Shown here: positions 24,556 through 35,800 of the stretch, piece after piece
How positions within the stretch are numbered: position 1 is the stretch's first letter
Layout: each line of letters starts with the position of its first letter
DNA from: Trissonchulus latispiculum
Lineage: Eukaryota > Nematoda > Enoplea > Enoplida > Ironidae
Direction of reading: 5' to 3'
NCBI GenBank assembly: GCA_030248195.1
Contig: JASAND010018429.1
Coordinates: 1-64,000 of the forward strand
DNA: 64,000 bases
The notes under the pieces: generated by a model
Seen by the model: the letters and a program-made list of their open reading frames with translations, nothing else
Databases searched by the model: none
What the model was told of the DNA's origin: nothing
Position numbers and translations under genes: made by a program

Positions 24556-27208
24556 ATACTATACTCCAATGAGCTGAGTGCAATAAATAACAAGTTACCC
24601 CTTAAAAGGGGAATAATACCGCCGTAGTGTTTGAAATATATGTGTTCAGTGTTTTGCTTGTTTTTCATGGAACATATTGTGGCGACGTTTAGCATTTGAC
24701 TAGTTTCAACTTCCCAACATTTGTGGTTTCTGTGACAAGAGAATGGCAGTCAGTATTTTACTGCCATTGCCAATTGTGAAACTAAAATACTACCGGAAAA
24801 GGATTCGATCTGTGTACGGACAGCGCCAAGCGAACACTATAACCACTACACTACTCTGACTTCTACAAGTTCATCGACTAAACCGAGCGATAGAAAATTA
24901 TAATTTATCTATATGTTTCTTTTAAACAATTTATTTTATCTACATTCTAAAGCAAAACAAACACTAATGAAACAAATGCAATGCAAGCACAAGATTAATC
25001 TTTTCACACGAAAATTGTAATTTTAGTTTCAGCTATTTATTGATTTGCTAAACTTCTGCCAATCAAGTGATAGGCAAATAACGCCCGATTTTTGGTAATA
25101 TGAGAAAAGGAAAACAGTGATCGTTTGCAGAACAATTTACAGAGCAAAGAAAATCTGCAAAGCAAAAGCAAAGCAACAATGCTCTAAAAATTGCAAACTC
25201 ATAGAAATGCTGTTGGGCAAAAAAACCTGCGTACTAGGACATGTATTGAAGATAGGACGGAAATCCTCCGCGCTAAGCCATTTACATGCAAAACATAGGA
25301 AGTTAGATGGGTCAATCCAATACAAGTATACCGCCTCCGGCGGTATAAAAAGCAGAGCAAGCAAACAACCGAAATCCTTGAATAAAGACGGTTAGCAGGA
25401 CTTGGCAAGCAGTGCTTCCCATAAATCTGGTCGTCTTTGTGGAGTCAACATGCGGAGTTGCCTACATATGAAGCTTTATGATTTGTTTAACTAGTTTCTA
25501 GCCTTTACTTGGTGTTTGACAGACTATAATGTTTAGTCATTATCTTTCAAAAATTAGCTATAAAGCGATACTCATGCATTCAAATAAATTATACCATATG
25601 CTATGAAATTAGTACAATTTGGAGAAACACCAAAGAAACTGCACACCAAATCTGCCGGTGGAGAAGATTCATAGGATGTTTCTAAGGAATCCGTTTAGAC
25701 CTTCATTCCCAAGCTTATGTGTTTTTCCAATTACCAATGTTATTTTTCCAATGTTACCAATGTTATTTTCATTTTCACGCTTTCAGCGTACTTTTTTCAC
25801 TTAGTGTCACACCCCAGTCGCTTTCGCTCATTGGGGTAGTGCCAGACCCAATTGTGTTTATCTAAATGGGTGTGGGGCCTAGGTCTAGCACTGAATAATT
25901 GCTGCATGCGCATGCTTGCTGCATGCTGCATTATCAATGGTACTGCCGGGGCAGAAGTGGTCACGCTGCTTTAACCGCATCGTGTCCACCCGTTGGCTCC
26001 ATCCCATAGGGGATTCCCCCCAAAGGCGGCCAACTCCTTGCAAATCTCGGACAACACAACACAATTAGTAATTATAGCCTGGGGTATATCGGCAATATAT
26101 ATGGTACTTCTGCACCATGTCTATCTTATGAACTGTTGCCGGCTGGCGACAGAAAGCTTTGAATAATATTTTAGAAGACAGTTTGCCAATTTCGTCCAGT
26201 ATTAATTCTTTTGCCGGCTCATGCAGCGGAAGCTATATCAGATTCTGCTGACCAGCTAGGTGACAAAAACAAAATTAAGCTGGCCTTGAATGCAGTATAA
26301 ATGCAGAATTGAGAATTAAAGTTATAAATATTTTGTTTGAGCAACAGGGATAGACACGAAAAGACCTTTTCCATTCGTATCCCTGCACGTCGTGTCGGTT
26401 CCTTTTGGCGGCGGCACTTTTGAAGTTCGTTTAAATTAGCTTATCTTACGCATGCGTAAATATTCAAAGCTGCAATTTTGCACACTTGTGTATAATGATG
26501 AGACGCAAAACGTAGCACAGTCGCTTGACTTGATTCAGCTCACAGCGTTTGCTAACCTGGATTAAACCCTCCAAAAGTGTCCAAACAGCCCGTTTTTGGG
26601 GTTTAAAGAGGGATAACTTTCACAGACAGCATTTTGAGTGATGGCCCAATTATAACTTTTATTCAGCATGATGAGAGCTTTCAAATGAGCCCAAGTTTGT
26701 AGCGATTGCAGCAACTTTTATTTTTCGGGATATGGGCCCGCTGGAACCACGTAATTCGTAGCCGCCGCAAATCCGCATAATTGATACATATTCGGGTTCT
26801 GCTGAACGAGACCGTTAATTTGATACCAAACTCGGCTACTTTTCGTTTATTTTTTCTTTTCATACAGTTTCTAAAATTTTTGAAATTTGAAATTCTAAAA
26901 TTTTAGAATTTTTTAAAATTTTTGAAATCTCTTATTTCTGAGCTTTCAGAGAATATATACATTGTTATACTTAACTTGAATAATAAACTCTCCACAAAAT
27001 TTACTCTTTTGGTGCAGTTTAAGTTTGCTAGACTATAGTTTATGGTTAATTGAAATAATTTGCAAACTTAGCTGATGATTCCTGACAATGAAATGTCCGA
27101 TTTTCCATCTGCGCCCCAGTCAGATCTGGTCTTACAGTGCACAGGAGAATGTCTTTCGCATTCTCCCCATTGTGCGATTAAGCTTTGTACCTGAAAATAC
27201 ATTAGTGT
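24556..27208. other. Intergenic, repeats only
   Basis: No gene is recognised after the phospholipase C polyadenylation signal. A minus-strand tRNA-like remnant lies near 24793-24862, and an unnamed GC-richer repeat at 25805-26060. Short open frames in between show no family motif. Confidence 0.45.
25327..25351 (+). promoter_or_regulatory. TATA box embedded in a perfect palindrome
   Basis: TATACCGCC and GGCGGTATA flank TCC, and the right half runs into TATAAAAAG. The arrangement resembles a core promoter, but no convincing gene follows. Confidence 0.3.
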
Positions 27209-27810
27209 TGTAGCGGGGCTAGTAGGTTTTCCTACGTACTAACACCGTTACCACGCCCTGACGTAGCGGACGCGGAGACCGTGGCACAGATGGATAACGG
27301 ACCGACTTCAAGAGACGGTCGGGACAGCCTCGCCAGACAGTATACGCAGCAGATAATCCGATCCTAAGGGCGAGATGACTCGCACTCTCACTCACTCAGA
27401 AATAGAACTACCTACCTAGCAGGAGCTCAGTAAGACTCAAACTAACTAAATACACTTTAATAAAGATAGAAACAACAAGTTATTATAGTTATAAAATAAT
27501 AACAGTAATTAAATGGGTCGAACCCTCACACAAACAAACAAACAGACAGACAGTAACTTACAGTACAGGAAACAGGGTTGGCCAAGCCAACGTACCAAAA
27601 ATAGCTCTGGGGAGCTAAGGGGAAATAATACAGATAAATGGGGGAAGGAGCATATATAGGGGAGCGACTGTACAAGACGGAGAAATAACACAGACTGACT
27701 AAGATGTAAACAGGAAGCAGTCTAGACAGGCGTGATCATCACGTGACTAACGGAGAGAGACACACAGCAGTAACAGATAGGTTGACTATGTGTCAGCCCT
27801 ATCCGTTACA
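27209..27810. mobile_element. Solo LTR with 4-bp target duplication
   Basis: The 602-bp unit starts TGTAGCGGGGCTAG and ends CCTATCCGTTACA, so it has TG...CA ends with a partly inverted TGTA-CGG/CCGTTACA terminus. It is flanked by GTGT on both sides (27205-27208 and 27811-27814). No internal retroviral-like coding is present. This fits a solo LTR from a Gypsy-type element; the exact superfamily is inferred. Confidence 0.65.
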
Positions 27811-28770
27811 GTGTGGTGCAGTATCATTGCTACAATTATTTAGCTAAGGGTTATTAGCTAAATTATTAGCTAAGTCCGATTACCTATCTCAGTTCTTCTA
27901 AATTATTATCTACAAGATTATATGACAGTAATGTTATATATAACGGGTTGTTGAATTGTCCGTTTTGTTTATTTTTATATGTTTGAAAATTACTAGTTTG
28001 AAAATATTGTCTTTTATTTAGTTTCACGTGACACCAATGTACTGAACTTGGTCCAAGCTTTTTTAAGCCCTTAGAATCCCTACCGTCAAACCTTCAAATT
28101 CTAGAAATTTTGTATAAATCAAAAACTTATCTTTTTGTGAAGCCATCTATCCTCCACGTGGCTGATGCGATCCCCTCAGCGTACTTTGCTAGCTTAAAAA
28201 TAACTTTGAAGAAAATTGAAGAATGATATGGCAAACGAGCTTAATAATTTAAAGCCTTATTTTTGAAACACATCACTTACAGTTCTAATTTATCATCCCT
28301 CTATGGCGGAAAAATTTTTGAACTCATTTTCACCAAGGAGGATCCACTCATTGTCTACTGGTGTAAGTAAGTATGGTAGCTGACTATTTGCTTTTGTATT
28401 GTGGATACTGATGTATTCCTTTAAATATTTGTCAATTTGAAGAACCATTGATGTGCATTGTACAGCGCATCTAAATTTCAAGGAAAATGGATGAAATGTA
28501 AAGGGATGCTTTAACACTGATTCAAATAGGAGTGCAACTGTACTCATTAGTATACATTGATGACAAACTATGATAAATGATGAGTTGTAGAAGGAAAATT
28601 AGAAATAGTCGATACGGGTCGACGAATTCATTGAAAGCGTTTTGTCCTGTTTCATCTTTCATGGAATGCAAAAAAGATGGTGCTGACAACCAAAAATGCT
28701 CTATCAAACTATATAAGTTTCAGAATAATCGAGCTGAATACGTATGCATATATGAGAACTCAAGAGTGTG
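27811..28770. other. Intergenic, nothing recognised
   Basis: AT-rich sequence with no domain-bearing frame and no clear repeat boundary up to the start of the giant palindrome at 28771. Confidence 0.4.
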
Positions 28771-28919
28771 AGTGGACTTGTCCTTCATTCTAGTTTGTGT
28801 CCAAGTAGGAATGAAAGTAGCCAGATTTCTGCACCTGTGCTTATTATTTGCGCAGAAATACAACAGACACAAATTCACGCAGCTCTGCCTATTGTCTACT
28901 GTCTATTCCCTACTTTTTG
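28771..28919 (+). repeat. Outer inverted arm, left
   Basis: Runs from AGTGGACTTGTCC to CCCTACTTTTT and is nearly identical to the reverse complement of 40006-40153, with a few substitutions. Confidence 0.9.
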
Positions 28920-29456
28920 TGATTGATTGAGTGAGCGATTGTGTTCAAGCAGATACTGCTTATTTCCTATTTCCTACTTTTTGCATTCAGGTGCTACTGT
29001 CGTTCAGAATTAGATGTCACATGACGCAATAAAACCCAATCGACTGATGCTGCAGCTCCACAGTAGTTATATATATTTCTCAACAATTTGTGAGAATGCT
29101 GTCTGTGTTTTCAATTATGGCAGCTAATAGAAAACTGAATTGGTAATAGATGAAACCACATATAAATGAATAATTACAAGAATTTATAAAGGATCATATG
29201 CAGAATTTCCCCTCCTAAGTTCTCATATGAAGAATTTCCCCCATAGCAGTGAAAACACATTTTCAAGCAGAGTGTTAACTGATTGTTGTGGTATTAGTAT
29301 TGCCGGTGTCATGGAATTAATGCCAATGTTTCTCGCCAGTGTAACAATACTTTTGGAGTATAAATTTTAAAAAATTTAAAGTTTTGTCAGTATTAATTAA
29401 GTTGTCCTTGCCCCTTATCATTTTTAAAATAAATAAATAAATATTGATAAAGCCGT

Positions 29457-29865
29457 TAAAGTTGATGAAGCTTAGGCAAAAGCTCATGATTAGTTCGGTG
29501 ATATTCCTGATCAGCTTAAACAGCTTAAGCTTTGCCAACACCTTTCCTTTTTTACGCGATATCTTTTTGTAGTTTGTTTTGAATCAGCGTCAATTTTAAC
29601 TCAGTTCAGCAAGACAAACCAGTTTAATGTTTAAGTTCTCATAGGAAGAATTTCCCCCCTTAGTGTTAGGAGGGGAAATTCTTCCTATGATCCTTTATAA
29701 TAATGATGTTCTTTAAATTATTTTGTAAACTCTCCGAACAAGAGTTTTGAAGAAATTGCATTCTTGTAGTTTCCTTCTGCGTAACTTCTGTATTAGTCAA
29801 GATACAAGAGTTTCCTGTGGAAATACTCCATAGGCATCTATGGTTTTTCACATAGAGGTGGGACC
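29457..29865 (+). repeat. Middle inverted arm, left, with internal hairpin
   Basis: It is almost identical in mirror image to 38432-38841. Within it, 29641-29689 forms a hairpin of CATAGGAAGAATTTCCCC against GGGGAAATTCTTCCTATG. Relatives of that stem (GAAGAATTTCCCC) recur near 29185-29250, and G/C-tailed variants at 29875-29950, so a small foldback family is nested here. Confidence 0.85.
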
Positions 29866-30589
29866 GTTGTCACTGGGAGAATTTTCCCCCGTAAAATTTT
29901 CCCCCGGAACAATTTCACTAGAGATTTCTTTCCCCCCGGAAAAATCTCCCTAAAACAACAAATTATTGTGCCGAATGTATTATATTCATAGTAACAGTAC
30001 TAGGCTAGTTAAACTTTATAGACATTTTAATGTACGTGTCATATTATTTTAATTTTGTATTCGTCGCTGTTTTATCCCAACCTTCAACAATTTACATAAA
30101 CTAAGAATAATATTAAAATCAATCTGCATAAAAGAAACAAAAGCTTGGATTAAACGACTTAATGCTTAATCAAGCTAATTAAAATAATTGGATTCAGTAT
30201 ATTTAATTTTAATTTATATTTAATCCATTGTCAATTAAATTGTAAATTAATTGTAAATTAAATTGTCTAATGTCAAAATTAAAATGAAATACTACTTCAT
30301 TAATGTCACTTCGGATTAAAGTCAATTTAATTCATCGACTCTACTTTAATCCACCAACTTTAGTAGCCGTTTTTAAATTAATGTTAATCTTTTTATTCCG
30401 CACGCTAGTTATCAACTAAAATATAATGCTTCAATCTTAGGAACTTTTCGCTTGCGAGTTAAACGAGTAGAGTTAACGAGTTAAAATTAATACTTCTAAC
30501 CCCTATTCGCGCACTCAGCTAGTTAATTTTAACTCTCCACGCTTGAACTCTTTTAACTCTCGCTGGGTTAAAAAGCAAGCGGCGTTAAA

Positions 30590-30757
30590 TTAAGGGGGGG
30601 TCCATTATTTGGTCATTTTTTCGACTTTCTCCGATGTCGCTCATTTTTACATATTTCATAGTCCAAACTGTATACTTTAACGAGTTTTTAAAATTAAAGT
30701 CGTAAGTCTTACGGTTGTTGAGTAATTTGACCTCAAAGTTGAGATTTTATGTGTTAA
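30590..30757 (+). repeat. Inner inverted arm, left
   Basis: Begins at TAAGGGGGGG and ends at GAGATTTTATGTGTT. Its mirror is 37698-37866, reading from AACACATGAAATCTC to CCCCCCTTA. Confidence 0.85.
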
Positions 30758-30815
30758 ACATATGTAATGGAATTGGTAAAATCTAAAATTAAAATCTGTC
30801 TAAATTGAGTAAAAC

Positions 30816-30902
30816 ATGGCTGGGACTTGTGGAATCGGTGAAGAAGAATCTCCCTGCCATGGATCTGCGAAGAGGATCAACAATTATCACTATGGAAAGT
30901 AA
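30816..30902 (+). CDS. Tiny ORF just inside the inner arm, unrecognised
   Basis: An ATG in good context (AAAACATGG) opens a 28-codon frame, starting MAGTCGIGEEES and ending HYGK. No family is recognised. It could be a degraded remnant or chance; it is listed because it directly follows the inner arm and has the only good Kozak-like start in this stretch. Confidence 0.15.
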   Translation: MAGTCGIGEEESPCHGSAKRINNYHYGK

Positions 30903-30958
30903 TTAATAAATGATGTCCAAGCAATAACTGTATGAATTGTCTTGTGTTTGCCAAGCCG

Positions 30959-31431
30959 GAGTTGTCTAGTACTCAATATTGAGGGAAATTCTTAAATAGG
31001 GATTAAGGTTTGCACTCAATTAGGTTAGAAATCATAGTCGCATTGATAATTTTAAGTGTAATTAAGCTTAAACATCATTAAATTACTAACAATACTAATC
31101 TAGAAGTTGTTGGCGAAAGGTTAATTCGGTCACCTATTCCCTAATGACCGGAGTTGTCACTCCACCCTACTTTAACTAGCAATGTCTTAACAAAATCTAA
31201 AGGATCTTAGAGGAAAATGTTATGTATGGAAGTTTTGAAAATGTAACAAACTGTGTGAGTTGCAGAGATTGGATGAAGGACTTGTGAGTCTTGAGGTGAT
31301 CGTAACTGTTTGTTACGTTGTGATTTAAGTGGTTTTCAAGGAACAGTAAAGAAATTAGTGAGTTGTCACTCCCCACGAAGGAAAATACTCAGAATTTGAC
31401 CAATCTTAAGCGTTTTAATGAGTTGTCACTC
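30959..31431 (+). repeat. Four GAGT-TGTC-ACTC mini-hairpins
   Basis: The pattern GAGT-TGTC-ACTC (4-5 bp stem, TGTC loop) occurs at about 31151, 31360 and 31420, with a longer-loop variant at 30959-30974. No coding frame passes through them. The repeats suggest a structural or protein-binding role in the core of the giant element. Confidence 0.5.
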
Positions 31432-31864
31432 ATAACTTGAGTCAAGAATGTCCTTTCTTCACCACTTTGCACGTCTTTCATTAACTAAACATGAATTAAC
31501 AGGAAGTCATTGACTTTTAATAGGCAATTACACGCTTAATCAGCCGAAAATTGGTCATCAAAGTACCTATAAAGTGGAAATTTACGCAAAAAAACGATGA
31601 ATATTGGAAGATGGTTCGGTTTTAGGTAGAAACCAGCTAAGTACGTAGTTACATAGGCTTAATTTGGGTTAGTTAGTACTAATTAGGTAATAATTAATTA
31701 ATTTTAACAATTTTGGGTCGAAACATGACTTGGGCTCATCTGAAAGAGAATTTGACGCTGATTCCGAAAATCCAAACCCGACCTCCTAACTCCCAAAATT
31801 AAGAAAGGTATAAACAAAAAGGGGTTTTTTAAAAGGGGTTACATTTTGATGGTGTAATTTTAAC

Positions 31865-31892
31865 GTTCTAGAACAAAAAGGCGTTCTAGAAC
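31865..31892 (+). promoter_or_regulatory. Paired minimal heat-shock elements
   Basis: Two copies of GTTCTAGAAC (TTC-TA-GAA, the minimal inverted HSF site) at 31865-31874 and 31883-31892 are separated by 8 bases. They lie about 520 bases upstream of the long heat-shock element. Confidence 0.5.
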
Positions 31893-32413
31893 GTCTTTCC
31901 TTTTTGGTTTGACTTAAGTCAAACCCCTTCTTTTCGTTTCTTTCATCATCCTGTTGGGCCTCTCTCTTCTAGGACCCAACAGTTGTCTTCCCCTTGAGAC
32001 TTGGCCGAAGACAAAGCCAACAAGGAGGAAAAGGGAAATCAGTGCGTCTTTTGGTCCAAGTAGTGTTAAGAAGGGGGGCCGTTGGCCTCCATTAATAATA
32101 AAATGTAAAGTAAACAGTAGCTAGGTACACGTACATACTTATATGGAGTATGTTTATGTAATTTGTGTGTTCAAATAAATTATGTAGCTTTTGTAATAAT
32201 TAGACAAAGTTTGGAAATTTTAGTAAATTCTCCCGCTGGTTACGTTTACATGTTAAAGAAAAGTTCCCAAAATTCTACCAAGTTTTAGGGCCAGGGATCC
32301 ATCAAAACAAGGGTCAGTTGGAGGGCAATAATTCTAAAAGCTCATTAATATTGACCCTCGGCGGTCAGCTGGCCCGCCTCGCCGCTGCGCCCCATGTGTA
32401 AAAGGTGGCAAGC

Positions 32414-32446
32414 TTCTGGAAGCTTCCAGAACCTTCCAGAAGCTTC
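32414..32446 (+). promoter_or_regulatory. Seven-unit perfect heat-shock element
   Basis: TTC and GAA alternate with exact 2-base spacing seven times: TTC (32414), GAA (32419), TTC (32424), GAA (32429), TTC (32434), GAA (32439), TTC (32444). HSF trimers bind such alternating 5-bp units, and three are sufficient for strong binding in established work. A TATA-like GATAAAAG lies about 215 bases downstream. Seven uninterrupted units are very unlikely by chance. Confidence 0.75.
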
Positions 32447-32658
32447 GCCTCAAAATCAAAAGAAAATCCGCCTCTAAAGTCACTAATGACCTGTCATCGG
32501 GCTGCCAGCAAAACTGTCAGCCCGACCCCAAAATTTTCTTTCTAATCAGTGTTCGTTTGAGTGCGACCGAGAGCGGTTGCTTTCCCCCCTCCCTTCTAGT
32601 GCGCTCTCCAGTGCAGTTGTTGCCTGCATGGGGGCTAAAGTGCACTCTCCCTGGTTAG

Positions 32659-32697
32659 GATAAAAGCGTAGGACTTTTCTGACCTTCGGGTCAGAAA
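32659..32697 (+). promoter_or_regulatory. TATA-like box followed by a TTCG-loop hairpin
   Basis: GATAAAAG at 32659-32666 is followed at 32676-32697 by TTTCTGACC, TTCG, GGTCAGAAA: a perfect 9-bp stem with the ultra-stable UUCG tetraloop. If the TATA is used, initiation would fall inside or just before this hairpin. Confidence 0.45.
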
Positions 32698-32797
32698 GAA
32701 ATTGAGAAATACAACGAACACTACAGAACTAGGGCCATATAGGTTTGTTATACCTGGCCAGGACCCGCAATGAGGACGAAAATCCTAGGAAATCAGC

Positions 32798-33009
32798 GGC
32801 CATTTTGGCCATTTTTTATATATATTGAGGCCTTTTGGCCACTTTTTAATGTGTGATGCTTTTGGGCCTTCGGGCCAAGTTTTTTCTACAGTTTATAAGG
32901 CCAACGAACCAATTTTTATGTCTATTTTGGACCAGTGAGTCCCACTTTTCTCAGTATCCTGGGCCTAAGGCCAATTTTAATTTCTCTAGCATGTGTGGGC
33001 CCTTGAGCC
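32798..33009 (+). repeat. Seven-unit degenerate hairpin array (~33-nt period)
   Basis: Units start near 32798, 32829, 32864, 32899, 32930, 32961 and 32997. Each begins with a short stem-loop of the type GGGCC-N3-6-GGGCC and then a T-rich stretch, roughly A-x-TTTTTA. One unit changes both stem sides together (GGAC with GTCC), and one has a TTCG loop. No protein frame explains the period. Confidence 0.6.
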
Positions 33010-35800
33010 ACTTTCAGTTCTTTTATTTTAAATTGTTATTAACATTATTTTATTATTTTAATGACAGGGACAGCTCATGTAAACCCCTCCTGTTCGATGG
33101 AGGTCTTGAGAATTGTCCCTACTTTTGTTTTTCTGTTTTTATAGCCGACGCTCTTCTGCTATTGAGGTTTGCTGACCTCCGCCCCTCATTATTCTGTTTT
33201 ATTTAGTATCCTTTTATTTGTACTTTTCGGTCAAGCCACGACCAACATTTTTACCACGCTTATAAGGCTCGTTGGTCAGTAAATTCGGGGTTTTGATGTA
33301 GAATACGGGATTATTAAGTGGGGACCCCGCCCCTGAGTCTGAGCTAGAGGGTCCCTTTGCTACGACCCTAGAATGTTAAGCTAGTAATAGGAATTATTAC
33401 CCCACAGCCGGCAACTAGGAGTTGCCGGCCTTGTCGTTTTGTCACGGCTTTGTTAAGCCCAAAAAGTCATTGTCTGTAATTTGTAATTGTTTGTCGTAGG
33501 TCGGTATGAAAATTAACAGGTTATCAAAAGTGTGAAAAGAATTGTTAAATGAAGTCCTAAAATAATCGCTCGTCTTATAATCCGTCGTTTCTTAATAATT
33601 AATAATCAAGCGTTTCACGGGGAATGACCGGCTTCCCCACTAGTTAATTTATTTGTTGACAGTAGTTTGGTTTTTTTAGTAATGATTGCTTAGCAATCAT
33701 TACTCACACGGCTTTCCAAAGTTATGAAATTCTTCAAAGTTGTCAAAGTTCTGCGCTAAAAGCCGAGTTTTAGGACTCTAAAACTCGCAACAAAATCCTT
33801 GTTAAATCTTATTAAGTTAGTAGCTAATAATTACCATTAAATGGGTACTTAAAAGCTCTAGTTAAGGGTATAGACGATCCCATAAATTAGATTTAGAATA
33901 CATGAATTGCCCCTAGGTGCGTGTGTGTGTGCGTGTGATTGAGATTAGTTAGATAAGTACCTACTTAAGAGGTTGTGTGTTTGTGAGTGTGTGTGTGTGC
34001 GAGATTGTATGAATGGCATTGTATGATAGGCACGATCGGTATGAATGACTGTAAGTTGTTGATGTGAGTGTATGCTAGTCTGACTGTCGTATAAATGATG
34101 TTTAAATGTTTAATTATGTTGTGTCGCAAATGTTATGTGAATGTTGTCTGAATGTCGTGTGAATGAGGATCAAGTGTCTACTTATTTATGTGATCTGAAC
34201 AGTGTGCAAGTGTTGTATGACGGATGTTTGACTGAGTAATAGGATTACGATTATTAAGCGCTAGTTAGTCAGAAAGTGTGTAAGTGCTGTATGTGTGTAG
34301 GATGTGATTGAATAAGTGATTGTTCCTATCTGTAACGAGTGTCTGTGCGTATAGTTGTGTGAAGCACCTAAATTTGTTAGGACTCCTATAGTACGCAGGA
34401 AAACAATAATAGGTAAGGTAGTTCTAGTGGATGAGTCCTGTATGCATGTCTGGAAGTTTGCGAATGAATGATTACGTAGGTAATTTAGGTTTAGGCTTAA
34501 AGTAGCAAATATGCAAATGAGGTCCAGACCAAGGGATCTAGGGTCACGGGGACCCCGTATTAGGTCCTTACTGGTCGGAAAAAGATTATCCTCGATTCGT
34601 CCGCGTAGGCCACTCTTTGTTAAGAGTGCGGACGAATCGCATGAAGGAAAACTCTCCAATGGTTGATCGTTCTACTCAAAATCAATACACAGTGCTATTG
34701 CTATTTTTAATTAACTATATTTAACCTAGATTTTGATTGTAGTAGCGACAACTGCTGTCGTTTTTAGTTTGAGATCAATGCATGTTGTTATTGCCATTTT
34801 CAGTTGATTTAGCCACATTCAACGCACACTTCGTCCTTAATTATGACCGCAATGACGGTTCGGCACCTTTTCATGCCAGTGCCCATGTTTAAAGATATAC
34901 CTAGCTAAATTCGGTTATATAACATTTGGCAAGGGTAAGAGATCCACCTTGCCCCGCTGGCGTTTCTCGCAAACTCGGTTCACAATGATTAATTGCAAAT
35001 GGCGATAGCAGGTTCTTACTAAGTAGCAATTTTAACTAATATTAAGTAGTGACTAACAAGGTACCCGAAAGGATGGATATAACGATTACGTAAGTATTAG
35101 GGATAGTTGCCAGAACCATCTTCCGAAAAAGGCAAGGTTAACAAAGTGCACAAGTTTAATCAGTTTCCGAAAGTCAGTATCTGTTAAAGCAGGAAGTTGT
35201 TACCTTCCTCTTTTAGGGCCGGGAAAACGGAGGCCTTAATCTCACTTACTACATGTTTATCAAATCTGCGCGTTAATGTCTTTTCTAATTAATTAATGTT
35301 TGTCATAAGCAGGAAGTTGTTACCTTCCTCGTTCGGACCTAGAAAACCAGAGGTCCCAAGCTTAATCACGCTTGAACAAAGTAGCTATACGCGTTTACAA
35401 TACTATGCTATACTATGCTATACGCAAAAACAATTAGTATCCGTCTGTTTCGAAAGGGCTCAAAATAACCGTAATCTCACGCTCCCAGTTTGGGTTGCAT
35501 TGAAACAAGAGGTACAAGGTGAAATCATGTCGTAATGGCAATTTCTTGCACAAGAGTGCAAGAAATTGTGCGAAAAATGGTATTTCGCCTTAAAATTAAC
35601 TCTCAATGCAGCGATATTGTTAAAACTGCACCAAGTCACGATATTCTCGCTAAACTTTTAAGTTTTCACAACAAAGTCAAGTTTACAAGTCTAATTCTTG
35701 TTCAGAAAGCCAAAGATGTGAGTAATGGTTGCTGGGTTCGAATCCCGCACCTATAACTTGTACTAATGGGTTTTAACCCATTTGATTCAGGTGCGGACGA
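33010..35800 (+). other. Hairpin-rich core without a convincing gene
   Basis: Perfect or near-perfect stem-loops punctuate this stretch. At 33407-33429 there is a 10-bp stem GCCGGCAACT with a 3-nt loop; at 33678-33704, a 12-bp stem AGTAATGATTGC with a 3-nt loop. At 34593-34639 a compound hairpin has an outer stem CGATTCGTCCGC and an inner stem CACTCTT. At 35187 and 35307 a GGAAG/CTTCC hairpin is repeated at a 120-base interval. At 35539-35568 there is a 13-bp stem CAATTTCTTGCAC with an AAGA loop. Weaker stems occur near 33100, 33165, 33230 and 33325. A TG-rich microsatellite lies at 33905-34010. Open frames here show no domains. Confidence 0.6.

Noticed and set aside
32798..33009. CRISPR-like array (regular short repeats with variable spacers)
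   Set aside because: The units are degenerate, the period varies (30-36), there are no cas genes, and the context is a eukaryotic genome; a structured-RNA or minisatellite reading fits better.
34261..34659. 132-aa minus-strand ORF in the palindrome core
   Set aside because: It crosses the compound hairpin at 34593-34639, whose inverted repeat explains part of the frame, and it has no domain.
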